Assembly (NCBI GenBank): GCA_937901285.1
Contig: CALCHI010000515.1
Span: 1-19,646 of the forward strand
Direction: 5' to 3'
DNA length: 19,646 bases
Source of the DNA: UBA8437 sp003445035
GTDB taxonomy: Bacteria > Planctomycetota > Planctomycetia > Planctomycetales > Planctomycetaceae
Under the pieces are notes generated by a model. That model ran no database searches, was not told the DNA's origin, and saw nothing but the letters and a program-made list of their open reading frames with translations. The translations under genes and the position numbers were made by a program. Below are positions 6,200 through 12,875 of the stretch, one piece after another. Every line of letters starts with the position of its first letter. The first letter of the stretch is position 1.

Positions 6200-8482
6200 T
6201 CAATAGACGTAAAGGAACTCGTTGGCGTTGAACAGAACCAGGCACAGCTGGGCCAGGCCCCGTGTACGGGCATCGACCTGGTGAGGTTGCAGGTCGGGGA
6301 CGTAGTCACGGTATTCGAACAACGTTTCGGTGAACGTGAATGGCTCACCAGTGTTTTCCTCGTTAGCCCGCCGGGTGATCCGGGTGGGCCATTCCTGCTG
6401 CTTGGCCGGTGGATCGGCCTGGTCGGCGGTTGCGGTTTTCCAGTGCACCAGCGCGGCCCGATGTTCGGCAGCAACAGCCTCGCGGCCGAAGGCAAGGCGG
6501 AAGGCGAGGTGGATCGCATCGGCGTCGGAGTCGGCGGTTTTGAGCACTCGTGCGGCCAGGGCCAGGGCCCGGTCCGAGGATTCCTGGCCGTTGAACAGGG
6601 CGAAGACCTGCGGAGTCACGTTGGACGTCTCGCGTCGCTCGCACGAAGCGTCGGGTCCGGGCTGGTTGAAGGTCGTCAGAAACGGGTCGCGGTGGCCACG
6701 CAGCTTCAGGGCGTAGATCGTACGGCGGTTGCGCTGGACCGGCAGGGGGTCGGGAACGTAGCTGGGGGCAAAGGTCCCCATGATCATTCTCGGCTGGAGT
6801 GCAGCTTCGAGGTTCATGTCCGGGCGGGTCGGCAGGCCTCCAGTTCGAGGGTTGAGTTCGCCGGAGACGACCAGCATCGCGTCACGAAGTTCTTCGGCGG
6901 CCAGTCGGCGTGGACGGAAGACCGCGTAACCGGCGCGGTTCGGGTCGAGACGCGACAGCGTGTCACGGTCGGGGTGATGGCTCGAGCGCCGGTAGGCGGC
7001 GGAAGTGAGGATCAGCCGGTGAAGCGACTTGATGGACCAGCCGCGGCGGACGAATTCCGTCGCCAGCCAATCGAGCAGCAGCGGGTGAGTCGGTGGTTGC
7101 CCGGTGGCTCCGAAATTGTTCGGGTTGGTGGCCAGCCCACGACCGAAGTGCCCCTGCCAGATCCGGTTGACGATAACTCGGGCGGTCAGCGGGTTGTCTG
7201 GATGCGTGATCCAGTCGGCCAGCGAGGTGCGACGTCCATCAAACGAAACGGGGATGGTAGCGGCCAGGCCGGTGGCTGACAGCACGTCGGGTCGAACCGG
7301 GTCACCCGCGGAAAAGACATCACCTCCGTCGAGAACCGATGTTCGGTTGGGCTGGCGTTTGCCGCGGGCCTGCCGGGAGGGTTTTCTCAGTCGGGAGGCC
7401 ACCCGACGGCCAACATTGCCGGGACCGTTGTAGACCGAGAAGGCGATCGGACGGTATCGGTCGGCGGACCAGTTGAACAGCAGTTTCCACTTACGTCCCA
7501 GCCGGTGACGGCCAAAATCGTCAGGGGTGACGCGTCGACCGGGCAGCGAGGCCAACATCCGATTGTTCGCCTCGGTTCGCTGGCGGTGGTACTTGCGGTG
7601 AGATTCGAACCCGCCGGTGTTCTCTTCCGCGAGAAATGCGGCGTCGACTTCGGCAAAACGCGTCTCGGCAAAGACCGCCTGGATGGAATAGTAGTCACGT
7701 GTCGGCACGGGGTCGAACTTGTGGTCGTGACACCTTGCGCACCTCAGCACGTGTCCCAAAAACACCTGGCCGACGGAATTGGTGACATCATCGAGAAAGA
7801 ACTGGCGTGTGACGCGTGCCACCGACATTCCGGTGTGTTCCCACGGCCCCATTCTCAGAAATCCCACGGCGACCAGATTCTCGGAGGTGCGTGGAGTGAG
7901 TTCATCGCCGGCAATCTGTTCTCGGACGAATCGGTCGTACGGCTTGTCACTGTTGAACGATCGGATGACGTAGTCTCGATAACGCCAGGCGTTGGGCCGG
8001 AGGAAGTCGTTGGCGAATCCGCCGGTATCCGCGTAGCGGACGACGTCCAGCCAGTGACGCCCCCACTGCTCGCCATAACGGGAAGATTCCAGCAGTCGAT
8101 TGATCAGCCGCCGGTATGCGTCGGGCCGTTTGTCGTTATGGAACCGGTCAATGGCCTGTGGAGTGGGAGGCAGGCCGGTGAGATCGAAAGTGAGCCGGCG
8201 AATCAGTGTCAGCCGCTCTGCGGCCGGTGCTGGGGCGAGACCATGGGGCCGCTTGGCCCGGAGAAACGCATCGACGGGATGCTGAGAGTCATCGGGTGGG
8301 ACCGGCTGGCGGATGGGGCGATAGGCCCAGAGGTTGGCGGGCTGGTACTTCCGGTTGGTCCAGTCCTCGGTCTGGCCACCACTGGTCCGGACCGTCTCAC
8401 CGTCGGCTGGACCCTCGGCCGGGAGTTTGGGGGCGGCACACAGGCATCCCGCGATCACAATCTGGAGAGCGTGGTGTTTCAT
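6200..8482 (-). CDS. PSD1 domain protein (DUF1549 + DUF1553), no N-terminal cytochrome domain
   Basis: This 760-residue exported protein has a signal peptide at residues 1-22 (a short KHH start, then LQIVIAGCLCAAPKLPA). DUF1549 covers about 65-275: LIRRLTFDLTGLPPTP (93-108), a RYGEQWGRHWLDVVRYADT block (135-153) and RCARCHDHKFDPVPTRDYYS (247-266). DUF1553 covers about 418-740: LADWITHPDNPLTARVIVNR at 421-440, then WQGHFGRGL. CARCH (248-252) is a CxxCH motif that could bind c-type heme, but it is a conserved DUF1549 feature and heme binding is unproven. Many family members carry an extra N-terminal PSCyt1 domain with another CxxCH; this one does not. The gene is followed at 40 bases by DUF1501. 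The 218-base spacer to the divergent methyltransferase gene should hold its promoter, but none is clear. Confidence 0.92.
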   Translation of the reverse strand: MKHHALQIVIAGCLCAAPKLPAEGPADGETVRTSGGQTEDWTNRKYQPANLWAYRPIRQPVPPDDSQHPVDAFLRAKRPHGLAPAPAAERLTLIRRLTFDLTGLPPTPQAIDRFHNDKRPDAYRRLINRLLESSRYGEQWGRHWLDVVRYADTGGFANDFLRPNAWRYRDYVIRSFNSDKPYDRFVREQIAGDELTPRTSENLVAVGFLRMGPWEHTGMSVARVTRQFFLDDVTNSVGQVFLGHVLRCARCHDHKFDPVPTRDYYSIQAVFAETRFAEVDAAFLAEENTGGFESHRKYHRQRTEANNRMLASLPGRRVTPDDFGRHRLGRKWKLLFNWSADRYRPIAFSVYNGPGNVGRRVASRLRKPSRQARGKRQPNRTSVLDGGDVFSAGDPVRPDVLSATGLAATIPVSFDGRRTSLADWITHPDNPLTARVIVNRIWQGHFGRGLATNPNNFGATGQPPTHPLLLDWLATEFVRRGWSIKSLHRLILTSAAYRRSSHHPDRDTLSRLDPNRAGYAVFRPRRLAAEELRDAMLVVSGELNPRTGGLPTRPDMNLEAALQPRMIMGTFAPSYVPDPLPVQRNRRTIYALKLRGHRDPFLTTFNQPGPDASCERRETSNVTPQVFALFNGQESSDRALALAARVLKTADSDADAIHLAFRLAFGREAVAAEHRAALVHWKTATADQADPPAKQQEWPTRITRRANEENTGEPFTFTETLFEYRDYVPDLQPHQVDARTRGLAQLCLVLFNANEFLYVY

Positions 8483-8700
8483 TCCGGTGGCCCCGGCAGG
8501 GGAAAGCGCGATCTATCCTAACGTGTGCCGCCTCATGGACGAACAGGGCGCCCGCCGATGGTCGAGTCATCTCGCGCCTTGTGGTGGAACTGGATTGTCG
8601 TGATTCCGCGGCCTACTGTGGTGTGCGATGAGACGGGGCCGATTTTGGGGCGGTCTTGTGACAGGAAAACGGACTGGGAATTCGGGTCTCGAGGCAAACC

Positions 8701-9357
8701 GTGAGCGGGGAACGGCCACGACCGGAGTGTCGATTGTGCCACGGGGCGGACTGTCATCCGTTTCACGATGACGGGCGACGGTATTTTCGTTGTCCGAAAT
8801 GTGGCCTGGTTTTCGCACATTCGGAGTGTTTCCTGTCGGCCGAGGACGAGCGGGCCGTCTACGATCGGCACCAGAACTCCCCAGATGACTCCCGTTATCG
8901 TCAGTTCCTTTCTCGCCTGTTCGAGCCGATGGCCGCGAGGGTGTCGCCGGAAAGCCGCGGACTCGATTTTGGGTCCGGGCCTGGCCCCACGCTGTCGGTG
9001 ATGTTCGAGGAAAACGGTCACATCGTGTCCTTGTATGACCCGTTCTATGCTCCCGATTTCGGAGTGTTCCAATCGAAGTACGACTTCATTACGGCCTCGG
9101 AAGTCGTCGAGCACCTGTATCGGCCGCGCGAGGAACTGGATCGTTTGTGGAGATGCCTGAGACCCGGTGGCGTGCTGGGCATCATGACCAAGCGGGTGCT
9201 GGACCACGAGGCGTTTTCACGGTGGCACTACAAGAACGATCCGACCCACGTCTGCTTCTTTGCGGTTCAGACGTTCGAGTGGCTGGCGGCATGCTGGAGG
9301 GCGACCTTGACGGTCCTCGGTGAGGATGTCGTGATCCTGGGAAAACAAACCGATTGA
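8701..9357 (+). CDS. Class I SAM-dependent methyltransferase with N-terminal zinc ribbon
   Basis: This 218-residue protein is probably a cytosolic methyltransferase of the Methyltransf_23/11 type. An N-terminal zinc ribbon is formed by Cys10/Cys13 and Cys31/Cys34 (CRLC and CPKC). The Rossmann-like core shows the SAM motif LDFGSGPGP (88-96), an acidic residue after strand two (Asp113), EVVEHL (134-139) and LRPGGVLGIMT (153-163). A zinc ribbon ahead of a Methyltransf_23 domain is common in small-molecule and sugar methyltransferases of biosynthetic clusters; the substrate is unknown here. The start is GTG 8701, preceded by GAGG seven bases upstream. The gene is divergent from PSD1 and 96-108 bases ahead of the Gfo/Idh/MocA gene on the same strand. 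I see no obvious functional link to either neighbour. Confidence 0.88.
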   Translation: MSGERPRPECRLCHGADCHPFHDDGRRYFRCPKCGLVFAHSECFLSAEDERAVYDRHQNSPDDSRYRQFLSRLFEPMAARVSPESRGLDFGSGPGPTLSVMFEENGHIVSLYDPFYAPDFGVFQSKYDFITASEVVEHLYRPREELDRLWRCLRPGGVLGIMTKRVLDHEAFSRWHYKNDPTHVCFFAVQTFEWLAACWRATLTVLGEDVVILGKQTD

Positions 9358-9424
9358 CCGGATTGCGTTCGCACGGGACGGCCAGGAGGCCGGTGCGGTG
9401 GAAGTCGAGACAGGATTGCACATA

Positions 9425-9441
9425 CTGACGCCTGTCAGCGT
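9425..9441 (+). other. Small alternative stem-loops upstream of the Gfo/Idh/MocA gene
   Basis: CTGAC (9425-9429) pairs with GTCAG (9434-9438) around GCCT. The overlapping arms ACGC (9428-9431) and GCGT (9438-9441) give a mutually exclusive 4-bp stem. The site is 12 to 24 bases ahead of the candidate starts. It could be a small operator or a leader structure; no function is shown. Confidence 0.2.
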
Positions 9442-9465
9442 TCAAACTGTGGGATGGATCATTTC

Positions 9466-10839
9466 ATGACCGATCAGCAACGTCCGGGTGATCTCACTCG
9501 CCGCCGCTTTGCCACATCTGCCGCCACCGCGGCAACCGCCTTCACCATCGTGCCGCGACACGTTCTGGGTGGCGTTGGACACCAGGCTCCGAGCGAGCGG
9601 GTCAACCTGGCGGCAATCGGAGCGGGAGGGCAGGGGGGCGGCGACATCAACCAGATGGCGGCTCATGGGGCCAACGTCGTGGCGCTGGTCGACGTGGATC
9701 AGGACCGCGCAGCTGGAACTTTCAAGCGGTTCCCCAAGGCCCGCGTTTATCGGGATTTTCGCAGGATGTTTGACAAGGAGGCCAAGCACATTGACGGGGT
9801 CACCGTGGGGACTCCCGATCACGTCCACGCGGTGGCGTCCATGGCGGCGATGCGGCGCGGCAAGCACGTCTACTGCGAGAAGCCGTTGACTCACACGATC
9901 TTCGAAGCCCGGCAATTGACCCTCGCGGCGGCCAAGCACGGCGTGGTCACGCAGATGGGTAACCAGGGACATGCCACGGAAGGGGCCCGATTGACCAACG
10001 AATGGATCCGGGCGGGAGTGATCGGCGAAGTCAGCGAAGTGCACGTCTGGACCGACCGGGCCGGCAAGTACTGGAAGCAGGGCATCGGTCGTCCAACGGG
10101 CCGTCCGTCAATCCCCGCGACTCTTGACTGGGATCTCTGGCTGGGTCCGGTCCGGCCGCGACCGTATCACCCCGCCTACTGTCCGAAAATGTGGAGGGGC
10201 TGGTGGGACTTCGGGACCGGAGCGATGGGCGACATGGGTTGTCACATTGTCGATCACCCGATCTGGGCGCTGGAGTTGGGCAGTCCGGATACCGTGGAAG
10301 CCGTCTGTACGCTCGATGGCCTGGAGATCAACGGGAAGCCGAACTTCGAGACCTACCCGATTGCGGCAGCGATCTACTACGAGTTTCCCGCTCGGGGAAA
10401 ACGGCCGGCCGTGAAGATGACCTGGTACGAGGGCGGCCTGATGCCCCCGACCCCGGCCGAGATGCCGGCTGGGCAATCGTTGCCCGGCAACGGCGTGTTG
10501 TATGTCGGGACAAAAGGGAAAATGTACCACGGGTCACACGGCGGAATGCCGCAGTTGCTGCCGGGTGACTTGCTGGATGCGGCCCGTGCGGTCAAGAAGA
10601 CGATGGCTCGTTCGCCCGGTCACCACCTCGAGTGGCTCCAGGCCTGCCGCGGCATGGGCACTGCTGTCTCGAACTTCAGTTACTCGGGCCCGTTGACCGA
10701 GACCGTGTTGCTGGGCGTGCTGGCCCAACGCGCCCCGGGGCGACGACTCGAATGGGACGGATCGAAGATGAAGATCCGCAACGCTCCCGAACTCAACCAG
10801 TATGTCCACAAGCAGTACCGCAAGGGGTGGGCGCTTTAG
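9466..10839 (+). CDS. Gfo/Idh/MocA-family oxidoreductase, Tat-exported
   Basis: This 457-residue NAD(P)-dependent oxidoreductase belongs to the glucose-fructose oxidoreductase/inositol dehydrogenase family, whose members typically oxidise or reduce sugars and cyclitols. A Tat signal is present (TRRRF, residues 11-15, then ATSAATAATAFTI). The Rossmann motif GAGGQGGG is at 52-59, GTPDHVHA at 115-122 and CEKPLTH at 137-143, where the Lys of EKP is the family's catalytic or substrate-binding Lys. GDMGCHIVDH (255-264) supplies the usual Asp/His region. ATG 9466 is preferred because GGA lies seven bases upstream; ATG 9454 in the same frame is an alternative. Tat export would carry the folded, cofactor-loaded enzyme to the periplasm, as in bacterial GFOR. 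Its stop is one base from that of the convergent FG-GAP gene. Confidence 0.92.
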   Translation: MTDQQRPGDLTRRRFATSAATAATAFTIVPRHVLGGVGHQAPSERVNLAAIGAGGQGGGDINQMAAHGANVVALVDVDQDRAAGTFKRFPKARVYRDFRRMFDKEAKHIDGVTVGTPDHVHAVASMAAMRRGKHVYCEKPLTHTIFEARQLTLAAAKHGVVTQMGNQGHATEGARLTNEWIRAGVIGEVSEVHVWTDRAGKYWKQGIGRPTGRPSIPATLDWDLWLGPVRPRPYHPAYCPKMWRGWWDFGTGAMGDMGCHIVDHPIWALELGSPDTVEAVCTLDGLEINGKPNFETYPIAAAIYYEFPARGKRPAVKMTWYEGGLMPPTPAEMPAGQSLPGNGVLYVGTKGKMYHGSHGGMPQLLPGDLLDAARAVKKTMARSPGHHLEWLQACRGMGTAVSNFSYSGPLTETVLLGVLAQRAPGRRLEWDGSKMKIRNAPELNQYVHKQYRKGWAL

Positions 10840-10840
10840 G

Positions 10841-12067
10841 TCATCGGGAGGATGGGTCCTGGGCGAACCCCTTGGCTGTCAACTTGAAACTCCTCATGAC
10901 GGTCACCGCCTTGGCGAATGTGCCGTCACCCTTGCCGGCCAACAGCGACGTGCTGCGGTGTCGGTAGTTGGCCGTCACCAGGTCGACGTGGCCGTCGCCG
11001 TTTGCATCGAAGGCCAGCACGCCATAGTTGCCCAGGCCGGTCTTGTAATCGGTCTTGGGAGGGAATGTCCCCTTGCCGTTGTTGAGGAACACGCTGGCGA
11101 AGTCCTCGGTCCAGTGCGTGACGGCAAAATCGAGGTCGCCGTCGGCGTCGAAGTCGGCGACGGCGAAGAACACGCAGTGCTTTCCGGCGGGCATCAGCCG
11201 TTCGGTTCCGAATGACCCGTCGCCGCGGCCGGGGAACAGCGAGACGGTCGAGGAAGACCAGTTGGCTGTCAGGATGTCGAGATGCCCGTCTCCTGTGAAG
11301 TCTCGGGCTCGCACATCGTTGATGCGGAAGCCCGAGACGTTGACCACCTGTCGTTTGAGCTGGGCCCTGGACTGAAACAGGGATCGTCCGGGATTGATCC
11401 AGTACGAGGCGGTGCGTCCCAGTTCGTTGGGGACGAGTACATCGAGGAAACCGTCGGCGTTGAGGTCGGCGGTTTCGACGTAGTAGGCCGAGATGCCGGC
11501 TTCGAGAGTGATTGGCTTGCCGAACATCCACTTGCCCATGCCCTTCCGGAGGTAGAGGCGTCCGGTCTTGAGGTCGCCCGTACGGCCTGTGCCACGCGCT
11601 GTGTACAGCAGGTCCAGTTTTCCGTCGCGATCGAGGTCGGCCAGTGCAACCCCCTTGGCGTCGCTTTCGGTGGGGAGCCGCAAACGGCTTTCAAATCGCC
11701 CATCTCCCTGGTTTCGGGCGACCATCACGAAGCGGCCCGTGCAGCCGATGACCAGGTCGGGGCGTCGATCGCCGTCCAGATCACCGGTAGCCAGGTTGAA
11801 CGATCCGTCGACAAAACCCTGGCCCGAAGCTGGTCGGATCGGAGTGATCGCCCGGTGGTCAAACCGGCCCCGTCCGTTGCCCTGGGCGACGGTCAGCAGT
11901 CCGAGGTCATGAAAGCCAATCACCAGGTCGCGATGTCCGTTTCCGGTGAAATCGGCGGCCAGCAGCTTGTAGGGGCCGGCGACTTTCGGCGGATCGGCCG
12001 CCACACTGGGCAGAATCCAGACCGCGGCGGTACAGAACAGGCCAACGGCAAAAGCGAGGCGATTCAT
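10841..12067 (-). CDS. Secreted FG-GAP/VCBS repeat protein, probable seven-bladed propeller
   Basis: This 408-residue secreted protein has a signal peptide at 1-24 (NRLAFAVGLFCTAAVWILP, then AA-D cleavage). Seven copies of an FG-GAP/VCBS-type repeat with Asp-rich loops are visible: DFTGNGHRDLVIG (39-51), DLDGDRRPDLVIG (96-108), DLDRDGKLDLLYT (144-156), DLNADGFLDVLVP (201-213), DFTGDGHLDILTA (256-268), DFDADGDLDFAVT (305-317) and DANGDGHVDLVTA (354-366). They are spaced about 45-57 residues apart, as expected for a seven-bladed beta-propeller with calcium-binding loops, and propellers of this kind usually bind partners rather than catalyse. The ATG at 12067 starts the signal peptide. The frame extends 48 codons further upstream without signal or family character. 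The 164-base spacer to the divergent operon should contain its promoter. Confidence 0.9.
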   Translation of the reverse strand: MNRLAFAVGLFCTAAVWILPSVAADPPKVAGPYKLLAADFTGNGHRDLVIGFHDLGLLTVAQGNGRGRFDHRAITPIRPASGQGFVDGSFNLATGDLDGDRRPDLVIGCTGRFVMVARNQGDGRFESRLRLPTESDAKGVALADLDRDGKLDLLYTARGTGRTGDLKTGRLYLRKGMGKWMFGKPITLEAGISAYYVETADLNADGFLDVLVPNELGRTASYWINPGRSLFQSRAQLKRQVVNVSGFRINDVRARDFTGDGHLDILTANWSSSTVSLFPGRGDGSFGTERLMPAGKHCVFFAVADFDADGDLDFAVTHWTEDFASVFLNNGKGTFPPKTDYKTGLGNYGVLAFDANGDGHVDLVTANYRHRSTSLLAGKGDGTFAKAVTVMRSFKLTAKGFAQDPSSR

Positions 12068-12231
12068 GTGACGGACTCTCGCATCAATCTGAAGGGGAGG
12101 AGTATCATTGGGGACATCGTACAAAATGCTGTCGCCCGGGGCGTTGGTGCGGGAGTGGACCAACAAACCCCGGGTTGTCTGTGCTCGGTCGGACCGCAAG
12201 GCCGGTTTCACAAGCTTGGCGGGTGGGAAAG

Positions 12232-12498
12232 ATGAGTGATTCGCGACAGGATGGTGATTCGGGTGCCGGTGCGGGGACAGGAATTGGCCAGATCCTGGTT
12301 ATCGTGGGCCTGGTCTGCGTCTATGGAGTCGGAGCCTATTGGGTGTCGGTTGAGGTGATCCTGGCTGACGATCAGCCGTGGTGGTTGAAGATCGGCCTGC
12401 CAGCGGTGGTGGTCGGGACGACGATCCTGTTTGTCACCGTGCTTCTACAGCGGATGAAGGCGGCCCAGACTGACAAGTACACCGACGTAAAGGACTAG
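12232..12498 (+). CDS. Small two-helix membrane protein
   Basis: This is an 88-residue protein of no family I recognise. A polar Ser/Gly/Asp-rich N-terminus (1-17) precedes two hydrophobic segments, about 18-40 (IGQILVIVGLVCVYGVGAYWVSV) and 53-73 (KIGLPAVVVGTTILFVTVLLQ). A basic/polar tail follows (MKAAQTDKYTDVKD). The ATG at 12232 is chosen because the frame upstream (from 12175) has no membrane or signal character and lies in the divergent spacer. It is the first gene of the tight six-gene run and lies three bases before the YbjQ gene. An inner-membrane hairpin is inferred, and a positively charged C-terminal tail would face the cytoplasm. Confidence 0.75.
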   Translation: MSDSRQDGDSGAGAGTGIGQILVIVGLVCVYGVGAYWVSVEVILADDQPWWLKIGLPAVVVGTTILFVTVLLQRMKAAQTDKYTDVKD

Positions 12499-12501
12499 AT
12501 C

Positions 12502-12864
12502 ATGTCTGAAGACGCGGAGGCGGCCGCCTCGACGGCCAACGAGATCCTGATGGTCACCAGCCCGCAGATCTCCGGCAAGCGGATTGAACGGACCTACGGG
12601 CTGGTGTCGGGCAATACGATCCGAGCCCGTCACATTGGCAAGGACATCATGGCGGGGCTCCGTAACATCGTCGGTGGAGAGGTGGTCGAATACGCCAAGT
12701 TGCTGGCCGAGAGCCGGGAGCAGGCCCTGGACCGGATGAAAGCAAAGGCCGTGGCCCTGGGGGCCAATGCCATCATCAGCCTGCAGTTTCAGACGTCGGT
12801 GATCATGGGCGGGGCGGCCGAGATGATGGCCTATGGCACCGCGGTCTGGGTCGAAGACGCATAG
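12502..12864 (+). CDS. YbjQ/UPF0145 family protein
   Basis: This 120-residue protein matches the UPF0145/YbjQ_1 family, often annotated as a putative heavy-metal-binding domain; its true role is unknown. Landmarks are YGLVSGNTIRARHIGKDI (32-49), GLRNIVGGEVVEYAKLLAESR (52-72), AKAVALGANAIISLQFQTS (81-99) and a Gly-rich strand into YGTAVWVE (111-118). It is a complete single domain with no signal peptide, so probably cytosolic. AAAGGA within the end of the preceding gene, seven bases before the ATG, serves as its ribosome site and suggests translational coupling. The sulfatase gene starts 11 bases after its stop. YbjQ-like proteins next to small membrane proteins are common, but the pairing with sulfatase genes gives no direct functional clue. 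Confidence 0.9.
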   Translation: MSEDAEAAASTANEILMVTSPQISGKRIERTYGLVSGNTIRARHIGKDIMAGLRNIVGGEVVEYAKLLAESREQALDRMKAKAVALGANAIISLQFQTSVIMGGAAEMMAYGTAVWVEDA

Positions 12865-12875
12865 GGCGACGCAAG

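Noticed and set aside
6160..6519. Upstream extension of the second DUF1501 frame
   Set aside because: It overlaps the PSD1 3' end and places the Tat motif far inside the protein. GTG 6159 fits the family.
6017..7279. Plus-strand open frame (420 codons) opposite the DUF1501/PSD1 junction
   Set aside because: It spans antisense parts of two real genes and has no motif.
7505..8521. Plus-strand open frame (338 codons) opposite the PSD1 gene
   Set aside because: It is a shadow of a clear DUF1549 region, with no family character of its own.
8483..8700. Possible small gene or promoter in the PSD1-methyltransferase spacer
   Set aside because: Short frames there lack a ribosome site and composition support. 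A TAGGAT -10-like hexamer on the minus strand has no matching -35.
11282..12235. Plus-strand open frame (317 codons) opposite the FG-GAP gene
   Set aside because: It is a mirror of the repeat gene, which has a signal peptide and seven clear repeats on the other strand.
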